Assembly: GCA_958496175.1 (NCBI GenBank) | Contig: OY292278.1 | Coordinates: 8,060,001-8,124,000, forward strand | Source of the DNA: Sisyra terminalis | Taxonomy: Eukaryota > Arthropoda > Insecta > Neuroptera > Sisyridae | Direction of reading: 5' to 3' | DNA length: 64,000 nt | Shown: in pieces, positions 46,605-57,799 of the stretch | Numbering within the stretch: the first letter of the stretch is position 1 | Layout: each line of letters begins with the position of its first letter | Translations under genes and position numbers: made by a program | The notes under the pieces: generated by a model | What the model saw: only the letters and a program-made list of their open reading frames with translations | Database searches by the model: none | Told to the model about the DNA's origin: nothing

Positions 46605-47276
46605 TTCTGGAAGATTTTTTCGAAAATGACGAGCTTTTTGAATTAATAATTCTCAGCTTAAATACTAAGGTTGCCTGCACAAAAGATTAGTAGGACTTCT
46701 TTAAGCCATCTGGAATAAGAAAAAACTATGAATTTCATGGTCCTTCGAGCCGGATTCAGCAAATAAGATTACAAAGTTGGTTCTCCAAACTGGATTTGTA
46801 AGTAAAAATGATAAAAATAAGGCATAATTCACAAAAATTGCATGTTTTAATTACGAAGACAAGTTTTTTGATTTTTAAAAGTATTCGAAGGTTATTTTCT
46901 TTACTGAAGCATTGCAAATTATTGCAATATTTTTGGAGTTCCGCGTCGAATACATTACACCTGCTAGGCTTTCGAAATTATTTTAATTTTAGCCACATTT
47001 GAATTCGGAAATAGTAACTTGTGGGAAAAACACAACCTCTTCCTACTTGCGTAAGCCCCGAAAAAAATTCTGTACAGTTCCCAAAAAAATAATTAATAGT
47101 CCGCAAAATTTCATATAGACACCTAAACCATTAGCGTGTGTTTATAATAATTACACTGCATATATACATATATTAAACGAAGACAGACCGGAAAGAGAAC
47201 GGCAAGCGGACATTGGAACAAGAATAGAACATTTTGAACATTTTGTGGGGTATTTTGAGCCAATGTGGGACTTAGT
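46605..47276. other. Intergenic upstream of Zasp52
   Basis: AT-rich; nothing recognised except lower AT content toward the Zasp52 promoter. Confidence 0.45.
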
Positions 47277-47593
47277 GGGGGAAACTCCAAGAAGCGCGCG
47301 GCCAGCTTTCAATTTCAAAATCTCAATCTAATTGACAACAATACACCGCGGCGTGCACATTGACAACCAGAAGCGACAACAATATCGAAAGAGTAACAAG
47401 AGAAGAAAATAAATCGCTGAGGAAAATCGCGAATCAAACAAAACACTGTGTGTAACAATTGTAAATCGAACACGAACCACGAATTTTTAATTTTCCAAAT
47501 ACGACAAGATTAGTTAAATATTTTCTAGTTTTTCCTTTTTCATTTTTATTTCCTCCTCAAATTTAGTGTTTAGTGTAGTGAAACAGTGCAACA
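47277..47593 (+). promoter_or_regulatory. Zasp52 upstream and leader region
   Basis: Holds GGGGAAACT and CGGCCAGCTTTCAATTTC (47277-47335), matched in Zasp66 intron 4. GC-richer sequence (CACCGCGGCGTGCAC) follows, then an A/T-rich leader up to ACAATGGCG. No TATA box seen at a suitable place. The transcript start is probably between 47340 and 47450, but this is inference. Confidence 0.5.
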
Positions 47594-47698
47594 ATGGCGC
47601 AGTTGATTAGCGTGCGTATGCAACGTAGTGATAACTCGCCATGGGGTTTTCGGCTGCAAGGGGGCAAAGATTTCGGAACACCACTCGTCATACAAAAG
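47594..47698 (+). CDS. Zasp52: First coding exon of a second Zasp gene (Zasp52-like), partial
   Basis: ATG in ACAATGG context. The exon encodes 35 residues, beginning MAQLISVRM and containing the PDZ carboxylate-binding loop PWGFRLQGG, then KDFGTPLVIQK, and ends in phase 0 at GTAAAT. The exon boundary is the same as in Zasp66 exon 1 (after ...V-I-K), so the genes are paralogues. The sequence fits the start of Zasp52 better than Zasp66. The rest of the PDZ domain and the LIM domains were not found in the next 16 kb, so the gene continues past the window or the following exons are too short to spot. Role by family: Z-disc assembly with alpha-actinin. Confidence 0.75.
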
Positions 47699-47771
47699 GT
47701 AAATTTTCCCGATGATGATTGTCAAGCGCTCGAAATTACATAAGTCTTGTGGGCATTTCTATTATAAATAT

Positions 47772-48291
47772 TAGACTGATTCAAAATAAAAGAAAAAAAT
47801 TTTTATTTTAATTAAATAACTTAAGACCTGTGAAAAATATCAAAAACTTTTATAGAGAAAAGTTATAGAAGCAAAAGTGGTCTACAAAAAATCTACTACA
47901 AAATTTTCTCATAAAATTGATGGCTGCGTCAAAAATTGGAAAAAATATTAAAATTTCTCTTTAGTTCAACTTTGACCTCGAATAACTTTTGAAGGAATAA
48001 ATATATCAAAAACTTGTAGGATCACCTTTTTTGTAGATCGTTCAATTTTCTACAAGAATATACCTAGGTCATTCTGAAATATTGTCACCAAGGTGAGCTA
48101 TAAAATTCCAAAGTGCAAGAGAATATTGTTCCTATGTTATTTAAATGGAAAATCGAAATTTGCGATGCGGCACCTCTTACTATTAATATTAAGAGCTTAA
48201 ACTTTCACAGGATTTTCTTTTTGTCATTCCCAACAATATTTTCGATATAATTAACAAAAAAAAAATCATAATTTTTTTTTGAATCAATCTT
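47772..48291. mobile_element. Foldback element, family D (520 bp), in the Zasp52 intron
   Basis: Ends TAGACTGATTCAAAA and TTTTGAATCAATCTT; flanks ATAAATAT and ATAAACAT differ by one base (8-bp target duplication). Contains ATTAATATTAAGAGCTTAAA and GTCTACAAAAAATCTAC, relating it to families B and C. No transposase. Confidence 0.75.
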
Positions 48292-48790
48292 ATAAACATT
48301 GGAATAACGATGCAGACATTAGTAGTGTGTGTATTCAACAAAAATAAATGAAGTAATAATCTATTTTTAATAATACGTCTTACCACATCTAAGATTTTTG
48401 AAAAACATCCAATTTCAAACCGCGAAATTTGAATTTACCTCTGTCATATTACGTCACTGACAATTTTGCTGCAACTTGATATTGGATGAATGATTTAAAT
48501 TGATAAACCCCTTTTAAAGGGTGTTTTGTTGGAACTTATTAAAAAAATAGTCTTTTATGTAAAAATTATGGATGAAATTGTTGGAGTTCAGTAAGGCGGT
48601 GAAATAAGGGTTAACAGGATGTAAAAATATGTGGGTCTTGAAAGATGATCTCAAAGGTTGCGATTTTTTTTTATTTTTTACAATAAACTTAAGTAATTTA
48701 ATGTTTAAGATTAATTTTCATCTCTATGTTAAATTGATTAAAGTAAATTGGGGTAAAACCGACCCAGAAATTGTAAAGTATACTTTAAAC

Positions 48791-49034
48791 CAGCGGTCGG
48801 GGAACTTTTTTATCCGTTACACCAAAATATTTTTGCGTTAGTCAATATTACCCTCCCCCATTCTGAAAAGAAAACAATCAATTTACTTATTTGTAGTATA
48901 GGTTTCGGAAAAATAATGTTCCTTCATGTTTGATATAATTACTAGAAAATTGGGACCTCAAAATTCCCCTAGTACTCAAAAATAAATCGTTTTTACTTCA
49001 TTTAGGGTAATTTATCCCGGTTCCCCGACCACTG
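48791..49034. mobile_element. hAT-like MITE (244 bp)
   Basis: Ends CAGCGGTCGGGGAAC and GTTCCCCGACCACTG, with a perfect 8-bp target duplication CTTTAAAC (48783-48790 and 49035-49042). CAG...CTG ends and an 8-bp duplication are typical of hAT elements. Non-coding. Confidence 0.9.
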
Positions 49035-49044
49035 CTTTAAACTG

Positions 49045-50365
49045 ATGTATTTTCTATCCATAACACTAAAGCCAAATAATTGCTTTTAATAAGTGCTTTT
49101 ATTTAGTGTATGTGTTATTCTTTAGGTTGAATTTATTTGGATTAAAACTATCTTCTGAAACTTATGAATTCCTTAATAAATCACAAACAGTACTGGTGGG
49201 ACTGACTTGCCCCACAACTGGGGCAAAACACATTTTTTTTAAAAGTTATTAAATATTATTATTAGTAATAAAATTACATAAAAATAAAAAAAAAATATTC
49301 AATCATCGTCAAGACATTTTTTACGTTCTTATTGTTGCAATTTCCACAAATCCAGTTCATGCAATTGATGCACTGGATGCCCGATTTTTTGAGAGTGTAA
49401 TAGCAAAAATCGCATTTATAAATGCTAAATAAATTATCATTTTCTTCAGAAAAAGAATAAGAATTTTTTTTCTTGATATTCTACCTTACAGTTGATACAA
49501 TGCAACGTATATTCAAAGAAATAAGGGTCTAGGGTGGATTTGTCCCGTGAACGGATTTACCCCACTGCACCTTATTGAAAAATGAGTCAAAGATTATTCA
49601 ATTTAGGTATTCGAGAACTAGAATCATTGTTACTTTCAAATTATTACAAAAATCGTTATACTACCAATGGATTTTCAAATTAAACTTTAAAATATTGAAT
49701 TTCAAGTTATCGTTAAAATGATACCTTAATATATGTCATGAAAGCTGAGAAAAGTTATTGGCAAATGCTCGAATTATAGTGCAACAATGACTACATTGAT
49801 TTATGAGCCGCATGCGGCTCTTCACTAAGATTTATGTGGTTAAATTATATAAAAAAGTTAAAACGAATAAACCGGATTCATTTCTGACAAAACTTTAGGT
49901 TGAGATTTTAATGTTACTAAAGAGATAGTTTTAGACTTTATTGAAAAAATCAAAAGTCCCTATTTTCTCAAATTTATTGAAAATTTCGACGTAATTAAAT
50001 ATTTAATTTCGGACAATATTCTAAGTTAATTTGGAGCTTAAAATAGGATATAAAGTTTTTACATTTAATCAAAGAAAAGGCACTTGTTGAACCTGATTGT
50101 TGCACTTTTTATCATAATATTTAAAAAAAAATGTTAATAATATTGAACAAGTTTTTCTTCTATAAAAATTGGGTAGTAAAAGTTAAAGATTTTTCTACCT
50201 TAACAAGTAATTTGGTATCCAGCAGATGATTTTTTAAGCCTTTTGGTTAAATGTAACAATAGCAAGTCCTCTGGATCTCCAAATTAATAACGACAGTATT
50301 AGGTTTGAATAAGAAATCAAACCACAGAAATAAAAGCATGCTTACTATTATTTTTTATTGGGAAT
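49045..50365. other. Zasp52 intron sequence, nothing recognised
   Basis: AT-rich; no exon with plausible phase 0 entry for the PDZ continuation was seen. Confidence 0.45.
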
Positions 50366-50369
50366 AGGA

Positions 50370-50545
50370 TCCAGGAATTGCCTGACTAAAAATTCCTTTG
50401 GGAATGCCCAAGGTATGCATCGGACCCTCATTGGGTCCCAATGGGGTACCTATGTCCAATTGGGAAATCCCTAGAGGGGCTTAATGACAACCCAATGGGA
50501 CATTTTCAATAGTGAAAAAAAGCCTCATTGGGCTCATTCGAAAAT
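50370..50545. repeat. Cluster of CATTGGG / CCCAATG motifs
   Basis: Contains ATTGGGTCCCAAT (a 6-bp inverted repeat around one base), CCAATTGGGAA, ACCCAATGGGAC and TCATTGGGCTCATT within 110 bp. Origin unknown; could be part of a short foldback element. Confidence 0.5.
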
Positions 50546-50549
50546 TTCT

Positions 50550-53500
50550 AGTCGGATTTCAGCCAAGAACTCAAAATTTATAAATTATGCAAAGACTTAA
50601 ATGTTTAATACATTTCATAAAACACTATTTGGTTTAAAATGGGAGAATTTAGCTCATAGATCCCTTATCAATCCCCAAAATTCAAATCTGTAAAAAAATT
50701 GGCAAAAATCTTCGATTTTTGCGAAGATTTATACATTTATTAAAGTGTTAAATAATTGTAAATCTTACTTGAAAATAGTAAAGAGTTTTAACAAAAAGAA
50801 TTGCAAGTTTTTAAAATTAATATCTTTGGAAAATTGTCTCAAAAGGATTGGCCAAGATAAGCTTGTTTTGAAATGAAGTTTTTAAAATCGATGCCACAAA
50901 TCAATAAGCAAATATATTTAAGTATTTTCGATAAGTCTTATCAAATATTAATTTGCTTGCAATCTTTAATTTTGTAGATTGATTATCTTCGATTTGGCTT
51001 GAAGAACTATATTGTAGCCAAAAAGTCTCACCAGGGAATAAAATACAAAATTTGGTTGAATTTTTTAAGTTAAGACCAAATTGAATATCCAAAAGAATTA
51101 ATGGGTAATTCTTTTATGCAAAATGTTAAATTTGTTTAAGATGGACTTTAAATTATTAAATTTAATCTGCTGGAAATATTGAATAATTGTCGCAAAATGT
51201 CCCATTCGATTTGAATTTTATTTATCAATTCATATCTATTTATTTTTAACTCATTTAAGTGGAAATTTATCATAATATGTAAGTAGAATTAATATTTTTA
51301 TCTCCATTCCCTTTACCTCTTGATTTCCAACCTTTTAATTTCCGATAATCATGAATGATTAATCCTAAATCAATGAGGGTATGGCGCATTTCCAAACACA
51401 GACAAAACCACATAATATACCAACTGATAATTTCAATGGTTTTGTAATGCGATTATTCTAAAAATGAACAATTTTTTTTCCAGTTGAACTCTTAAGTTTC
51501 GAAAATTTCATTAGATCTTTCACATTTAAATAAAATAACCGAAACATTTATTACCAAAAGTTCATTTCCTGGGTCATACGAATAAACTTTACGGACTATA
51601 ATTGACACAAAGAACTTGGAGTAAAAAATAAAATATATCTTCACGGTTATCTCCAAAAAATGATTTGCTATTCATTGAATGAAAATTTATATTTCGTGGT
51701 TCATTTTTGAATTAGTGTCATGTGGTTTTGCAACAATGGACGATTTGATTTTTTCTTGCAAAAAATTTGCCATTATATTTTTGTAGAACAAAGGTACTAA
51801 CATATTATTATTATTATTATATATGGAATTATAGGAATTGAAGGTCTAATATTTATTATGTGAAGTTAAAGTTGGGTTTTGCAATTTCTGTGCGATAAGA
51901 AGTTGTGTTTTTGTGGGGAAGAAACGGCAAGTATTCGAAGAGAAATGACTAATTTCCGGCGTGAAGTACACTACACACATATATATTATAATTGCTTCTA
52001 TATTGGCCAGAACTGATAAGGCCAAAATTGATAAGTTTTCTGATGTTTGCGTTGACATATTTTGCCGACAGGCAAATATCTAGGGATCACGTTTCGTTTT
52101 CGCAGTTGGTGGCCATCGGTGGAGTGATGGGTTTTGCCATTTTTGGCATATTTCGGCCGAGCGAAATTCCGTTTGAAGAATTTGGTCAGAAATGATAAGA
52201 TCTTTGCAATTTGTATCTATTAGGGTTTGCATCTTTTATCGAAAGAAATTTATAAATTTTTGCCTCCAAAATTTAAGTTTAACAATTGCTGAGTTTTACT
52301 TTTTGAAATTTTGAATACAGAGTAGGAAAATTACTGGAAAGGTCACATTTTCGAAGAAAAAGGATTTATACTAAATGTAGAAGAAGTTAAACTAGAGTGG
52401 ATCTTTATATCTCTAGGATAAATCCAGGAAAATACATTTGGCTTCAATGATAATTCTCTGGTAACTTCTCGATTTTCCTATGTAATTTTTTTTGATTTTC
52501 CTGCATAAAAGACTAAAACATTTTTTGCTGCCAAACCTCCGGAATTGTTGCGACAACAATTGAAATCAACCCTTTAATATTCCATCTAAAAAAAATTGTG
52601 TAAGTTCCTAAAAATTTAGATTGGTGGAATTTTGGGATCACTGAAAACAAATTTATATGAATAATCTCACCAATGTTTGTATTGCAGGTACTAATTTATA
52701 AAGTTAAGCTAAATCTTACTTTTTTTCTTTTTTAACTACAAACTATTGACCTCATTAACCTATCGTTTTTCTTTTGTTTTTACCAGATATAGTCGATCAA
52801 ATATTTCTTCTATCGTTAATTTGTAATTTAGATATTGATTATCAGAAAATATCTTAGTTTCTAAACGGTGTAATTTTATTTACTCTAAGGGTAATAGAAC
52901 CGAAAATCGAACCACCTTTACATATATCAGGATTATCGTTTGTAACAGTAACAGTTATCAACAGTTAGTAACAGTAATCGTTTGAACCAAATGATATAGC
53001 ATTAGTGGACTGATGATATAATTTTAGTTGAAATTTTTTAAGAGGGTGGAACAGTGATTACATTAACAAATATAGGGAAGATAAAAAAATTTGTGATATC
53101 CTTGCTTTAATTTTTTAAAAATCAAATATTAATCTATTATGAGGAAAGGGTGAATTGGTATCCATTCTCTTAAAAAAGGGTAGTAAAAGTCCTCCTAAAA
53201 CCAAAATGGTTTCAAACGTAACCGAAAGAAATTTTAGGGAAATCCATTTGAACCCCAAAATGGAGGAATTCGATTCAAAAGTCTAATCAAATGCCTTATT
53301 TCCAAAATAGTTAAGTGATTTTTTCAAAAATTTATAAATTTTGAGTTAATTAGAAGACAATTCAGGTAGTTTAAGATCATTGTTAATTTTTATTTATTTA
53401 TTGTATTTAAATTGAAAATATTATATTTTTTTTTGTGAATCAGGAAGCCTGATGAAGTTATGATACGTAACGATACGTAATTAAATAGTAAAAATATTAA

Positions 53501-53600
53501 ATAAAAAAAAAAACGATTTTAAACAACCTGAATTGTCTTCTTATTTTAAAAAAGCTGAGATCTGAATTTTATCATCTATTTTGAGTAAATTTTAAAACAT
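50550..53600. other. Zasp52 intron sequence with one GC-richer patch
   Basis: Mostly AT-rich. The patch at about 52035-52195 is visibly less AT-rich and open in one + strand frame for 67 codons, but has no splice match to the Zasp exon phases. It may be regulatory. Confidence 0.35.
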
Positions 53601-53605
53601 ATTTT

Positions 53606-54650
53606 TGAGGTCTCCAACCTTTTGGAGGTTGATCACATTTTAAAATACCAAATGGTGGGGAACATTATTTATTTTCCGAAGGATTCTTTAAGATAAATAA
53701 ATTGGTTTTTCCACGATGGTGGCACATGTGAAACGATCTATAAGTATATGGTTGGGAACCTCTGGTATCATTGAATGATAAGTTCTTTTATTTTGGAAAA
53801 ATACAAGACAACTTTGAAACGTTGGGACATTCAAAAATTGTAAAATTTAATTTCCAATTTCCAATCATGGAAGTACAACTATTGATCAATGAGGGATTTA
53901 TTAAGGATTATCCTCCTGATTTTTAAAGTAGTTATTCCTTATTCTTTGACCATGATTTTGGTATCACATTTTCCAATAGAACTTATAGATCTATAAATAT
54001 ATGTTTGAAAATCTCTGATAAAATTGAATGATACGATCTTTTATTTTAAGAGAAATTTAAGACAATTTTTAGTGTAACATATTTTAGAGGTCTCCAATAT
54101 TTTGAAGGCTGATACGGTTTACCAAATGGTGGTGAACTTTATTTATTTTCCGAAGGACTCTTTAAGATAAATAAATTGGGTTTTTCACCATGGTGGTACA
54201 TGTAACACGGTCTATTAATATACGGTTGGGAACCTCTGGTATCATTAAATAATAGATTCCTTTATTTTGGAAAAACACATGACAACTATGAAAGATTGGG
54301 ACATTCAAAAATTGTAAAATTTAATTTCCAATCATTGAAGTACCACTATTGATCAATGAAGGATTTATTAAGGATTATCCTTTTGATTTTTAAAGTGGTT
54401 TTGCCTTATTCTTTGACAATGATTTTGGTATCACAGTTTCCAATAGAATTTATAGATCTATAAACATATGTTTGGAAACTTCTGATGTAATTGAACGATC
54501 TTTAGAGAAGTATAAGAAAATTTTTAGTGTTGAACTTGAAAGGTTGAGGTCTACTCAAAAATTGGAAAATTTAATTTCTATTGATTGAAGTAAAATTATT
54601 CATCTATGAGGGATTTATTGGGGGCTAAACTTTTGATTTTTTTTAAATTG
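53606..54650. repeat. Tandem duplication, about 480-bp unit with 240-bp half units
   Basis: The stretch starting GAGGTCTCCAA at 53607 is repeated from 54090. Landmarks TTCCGAAGGA(T/C)TCTTTAAGA, GGTTGGGAACCTCTGGTATC and ATAGATCTATAAA appear in both. Within each unit, (C/T)TCTG(A/G)TxxxATT recurs at about 240-bp steps, and a partial third unit with GAGGGATTTATT follows near 54610. About 10% divergence by eye. No coding signal. Confidence 0.8.
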
Positions 54651-54755
54651 GTTTTCCTTATTCTTTGACAATGGTTTTGATATATTTTTCAATAGATTTT
54701 TTGGATTCTGGAGTTCAAACGCGAATTATGAAGGATTTATTGGGGATCAGCCTTC

Positions 54756-55029
54756 CAGTGGCGTAGCTAGGTAACCAAAGGTCCAGGGGCAAATTAAAAA
54801 AAAAAGTGACAGGAGTTGTAAAGTATAATAACATTGCTGTAAATAGTTCCGTTAGGTCGCATTCTAGCCCTCCATATTTGTTTATTATTTCCTTACATAA
54901 TTGATGAACGTCCAACTGATTATCCAAAAGTTCAGTTCGATCGAGATTTCTGGTAAGAATTCGTGGGCCCCAAGAGCTTGAGGGCCCCGGGGCACTGCCC
55001 CGCTTAGCTCCTAGATGGCTACGCCACTG
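54756..55029 (-). mobile_element. hAT element fragment, CAGTGGCGTAGC family
   Basis: Ends CAGTGGCGTAGCTAGG and its complement; flanks CAGCCTTC and CATCTTTC match at 6 of 8 positions, a worn target duplication. On the - strand a piece of transposase tail is readable (LTELFTAMLLYFTTPVT), matching the copy at 56312-57003. Confidence 0.8.
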
Positions 55030-55600
55030 CATCTTTCTGTTATTTTTTGAATAGCTCTTCATTATTCCTTGGCAATGATTTTGATGTCTTATTTTGTAAT
55101 AGAATTTTTAGATTCTGAAATTCGAAAGCTAATTATTTTGCCTTAATGAGAGTAGATAATGTTATAAGTTCATAGCAGTAATGATACACGTTTACCATAC
55201 TGACGTCATAGATAATACCTAAATAGTTAGTGACTTAAAAATGTTAGGGTAACAGAAAAAAAAATATAAAAAATTGATAGGTTTAACACTAAAATTTGGT
55301 GTCTATTTTGCATTCATGTGAAACGACAACAATTGTGAAATCACGTGGACTTCGGTTGTTACATAAAACGTGGAATATTTCAAATGGCACAGATTTCTGT
55401 TAAAGTAGATATATATTTGTTTAGAATGTTGAAAAATTATAATTAATTTTTCAGTATAGTTTTGCTGATAACATTATGTCTTTTTAATGACATTTTTATC
55501 TGTTGAATGTCAATAATTGATTTCTATTTCCGTTTGTTTTTCAACATTTCTTGATGCTAAAATATGTTTTTTTTTTCGTGTCAGTTTTATGTTGGCAGCT
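55030..55600. other. Zasp52 intron sequence, nothing recognised
   Basis: AT-rich; no exon or repeat found. Confidence 0.45.
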
Positions 55601-56195
55601 GATTGTATAATCGATTTTTTATTAAGTTTTGCCCGTTTGGTGTAGAATTTTGCCAAGATGAAAATGTGGCGTTGTTTTGGATGGATGGGGATTTGGTGTG
55701 GGAAACATTGGACAAACATAAATGTAATATACTACGAGAGATTGGTGAGAATTGGTGGACGGATGGAAGTGGTGCACACGGCACATCGGCGACGTTTCAT
55801 CGGCAACGTCATCCTGTTGGCCAAGCAGAAGAGCGGATAAAAATAGCGTCGCCAGCAGCTTGGATTTCGCCAACGCTGCGAAAATCAAGTTCCGACCAGC
55901 GGCGTTTTTCGTCTCATACAATATGTGAGCATTTTGTAACGATAGGAAAATGGTGGCGAGAAAATGAGCGTCGGACGCTGGCCAGACGCCTAGCGTCGAT
56001 TCGCGAACCCACACCCACAATGTCGACAATGGCGACGGGATTTTTCACGAACAACTCGTCGAATTTGCTCAATCGGGAAATTTGATACGATTTTTGCGGT
56101 GTGACCGGTTGCGATGTGATTCACATTGAATTTTTGGAAGTCGAACGCCGCCCCATTCGCACGGCCAATGTAGAGCAAATCAACCAGAAAACATT
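55600..56195. promoter_or_regulatory. GC-rich island in the Zasp52 intron, candidate enhancer or internal promoter
   Basis: Composition changes sharply here, with many CpG (GGCGACGTTTCATCGGCAAC, GAGCGTCGGACGCTGG, CTAGCGTCGATTCGCG). GATAAAAATAG near 55838 fits nine of ten MEF2 consensus positions in reverse. Frames are open on both strands (160 codons + at 55603-56085, 135 codons - at 55622-56029), which the composition explains; neither shows a known domain or suits the Zasp exon phase. A separate short gene cannot be excluded. Confidence 0.4.
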
Positions 56196-56311
56196 CGCTT
56201 GCCTAATGCTTTTTTTCAGGCGAAACCACATAACACTTAAACTTATCCCCAAAAGAAAATTACTTCATATTGAGTTCAAATTAGTTGATATAAAATACTG
56301 TTAAATTATAG

Positions 56312-57003
56312 CAGTGGCGTAGCCACCTAGGGGCTTGGCGGGGCAGTGCCCCGGAACCTTCAAGCTCAGGGAGCCCTTTAATCCTTACCAGAAATCTTGA
56401 TCGAACTGAACTTTTGGAAATTCAGTTGGAAGTTCCCCAATTATGTAAGGAAATAATGAGCAAATATGGAGTGCTAGAATGTGACCTAACGGAAATATTT
56501 ACAGCAATGTTATTATCCATTACAATTCCTGTCACTTCTGCAACAGCTGAAAGGTCATTTAGCAAATTAAAAATAATATAAAAATATTTAAAAAATAATA
56601 TGAGCCAAACTCGCTTCCGACATTTATCGCAAATAGCAATTAAAAACAAAACTTCATCAAGCCTGGATTTAAACGAAGTCGTTGAAACTTTTGCGAAAAC
56701 TAAAGCTAGGAAAAAATTGTAAATATAATTGTTATTTAGTCAGTTGGTAGGCCCGACCTTTATATAATAAACCCTTGAATCTTCTCAATTTCGTTTTATT
56801 AGCCAAACCTACATCAAGTATTAATTGTAATTTATGTTGTTACTGTTTAATATTTTTATTACCGACCCTGCAGTGCACAAAAAAGAGCTTAAGTAGCTTA
56901 GCATTTTTAAAGTATTTGTATATTTCATATTTTTATTTGATAAAACCAAATCAGTTTACATTGCAGTGGGGCCCTATTTTTTAATTTCCTAGCTACGCCA
57001 CTG
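56312..57003 (+). mobile_element. hAT element fragment with transposase tail, CAGTGGCGTAGC family
   Basis: Ends CAGTGGCGTAGCCACC and GCTACGCCACTG; no matching target duplication. It is a shortened copy carrying the 3' end of the transposase gene (see the pseudogene entry). Confidence 0.85.
56421..56722 (+). pseudogene. hAT transposase C-terminal (dimerisation) fragment
   Basis: The frame reads LTEIFTAMLLSITIPVTSAT, then AERSFSKLKII, an in-frame stop, YLKNNMSQTRFRHLSQIAI and a final KTKARKKL stop. AERSFSxLKxIKxYLRNxM is the hallmark of the hAT family dimerisation domain. The N-terminal zinc finger and catalytic core are absent and there is at least one stop, so it is dead. Confidence 0.85.
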
Positions 57004-57169
57004 TCTGTATGGTGCACTGTTCAATAATATTCACATAAAAAAATCCCAATAAACTTAATGAATCGAAATAAAATAGTCTTCATTTAAAGTTGAAGTAATT
57101 AACAGTAAAAGCGAGTCACTTGAAAAAATTTGATTTGAATTTCCTGTTCCTACAGGAAAAAAACCAAAA

Positions 57170-57798
57170 CACAAAAAAACCACAAGCTTTAAACATTGAT
57201 ATAATTTTTAGATTTATCCTCGTTATTTTGGAATTTTGTAACTAACGAACAAATAAATATAAAGAAATGAACAATATAAATTCTTGAAGGGAATTTAATG
57301 CTCTACAAAAAAGGTCTACAGACGTTTTTACATAAAATCACTTGTTCAAAAGTTATTCACAATTAAAGTTGAAGGAAATATTAAATTATGGTTTTTTTCG
57401 TTGTTGAACCAATTTAGAAACAGTTATTTTATGTAAAAACGTTAAGAAACCTTTTTTGTAGAGCATTAAATTCCCATCAAGAATCTACATTCTTCATTTG
57501 TATATGTTTAATTGTTAGTTACAAAATTCCAAAATAAAGAAGATAAATCGAAAAATTATATCAATGTCTGCAGCTTGATTATTCGGAAACGGCGTGTCTG
57601 GCGAAAATTTTCACAGGATTTTTTGTTTAGGGAATTTAATTTTCTATAAATATATGTACAGATGAATTTTAATTACCTCGATAGTTTGGCAGCATTGACG
57701 CAAAACGATATTTCCTGATATTTTTTTTTTGTTACCTTTAACAATATTTTCGAAATATTTTTCAAAAAAAAAAATAGCCGATTTTGTGCCCCAGTCTA
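57170..57798. mobile_element. Foldback element, family B, copy 3 (left end missing)
   Basis: Matches 45475-46151 from AAGCTTTAAACATTGATATA to the right end CCCCAGTCTA. The outer left arm is missing. Confidence 0.8.
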
Positions 57799-57799
57799 C

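Noticed and set aside
51992..52195. 67-codon hydrophobic frame
   Set aside because: No start context, splice phase or family support; more likely a GC-richer non-coding patch.
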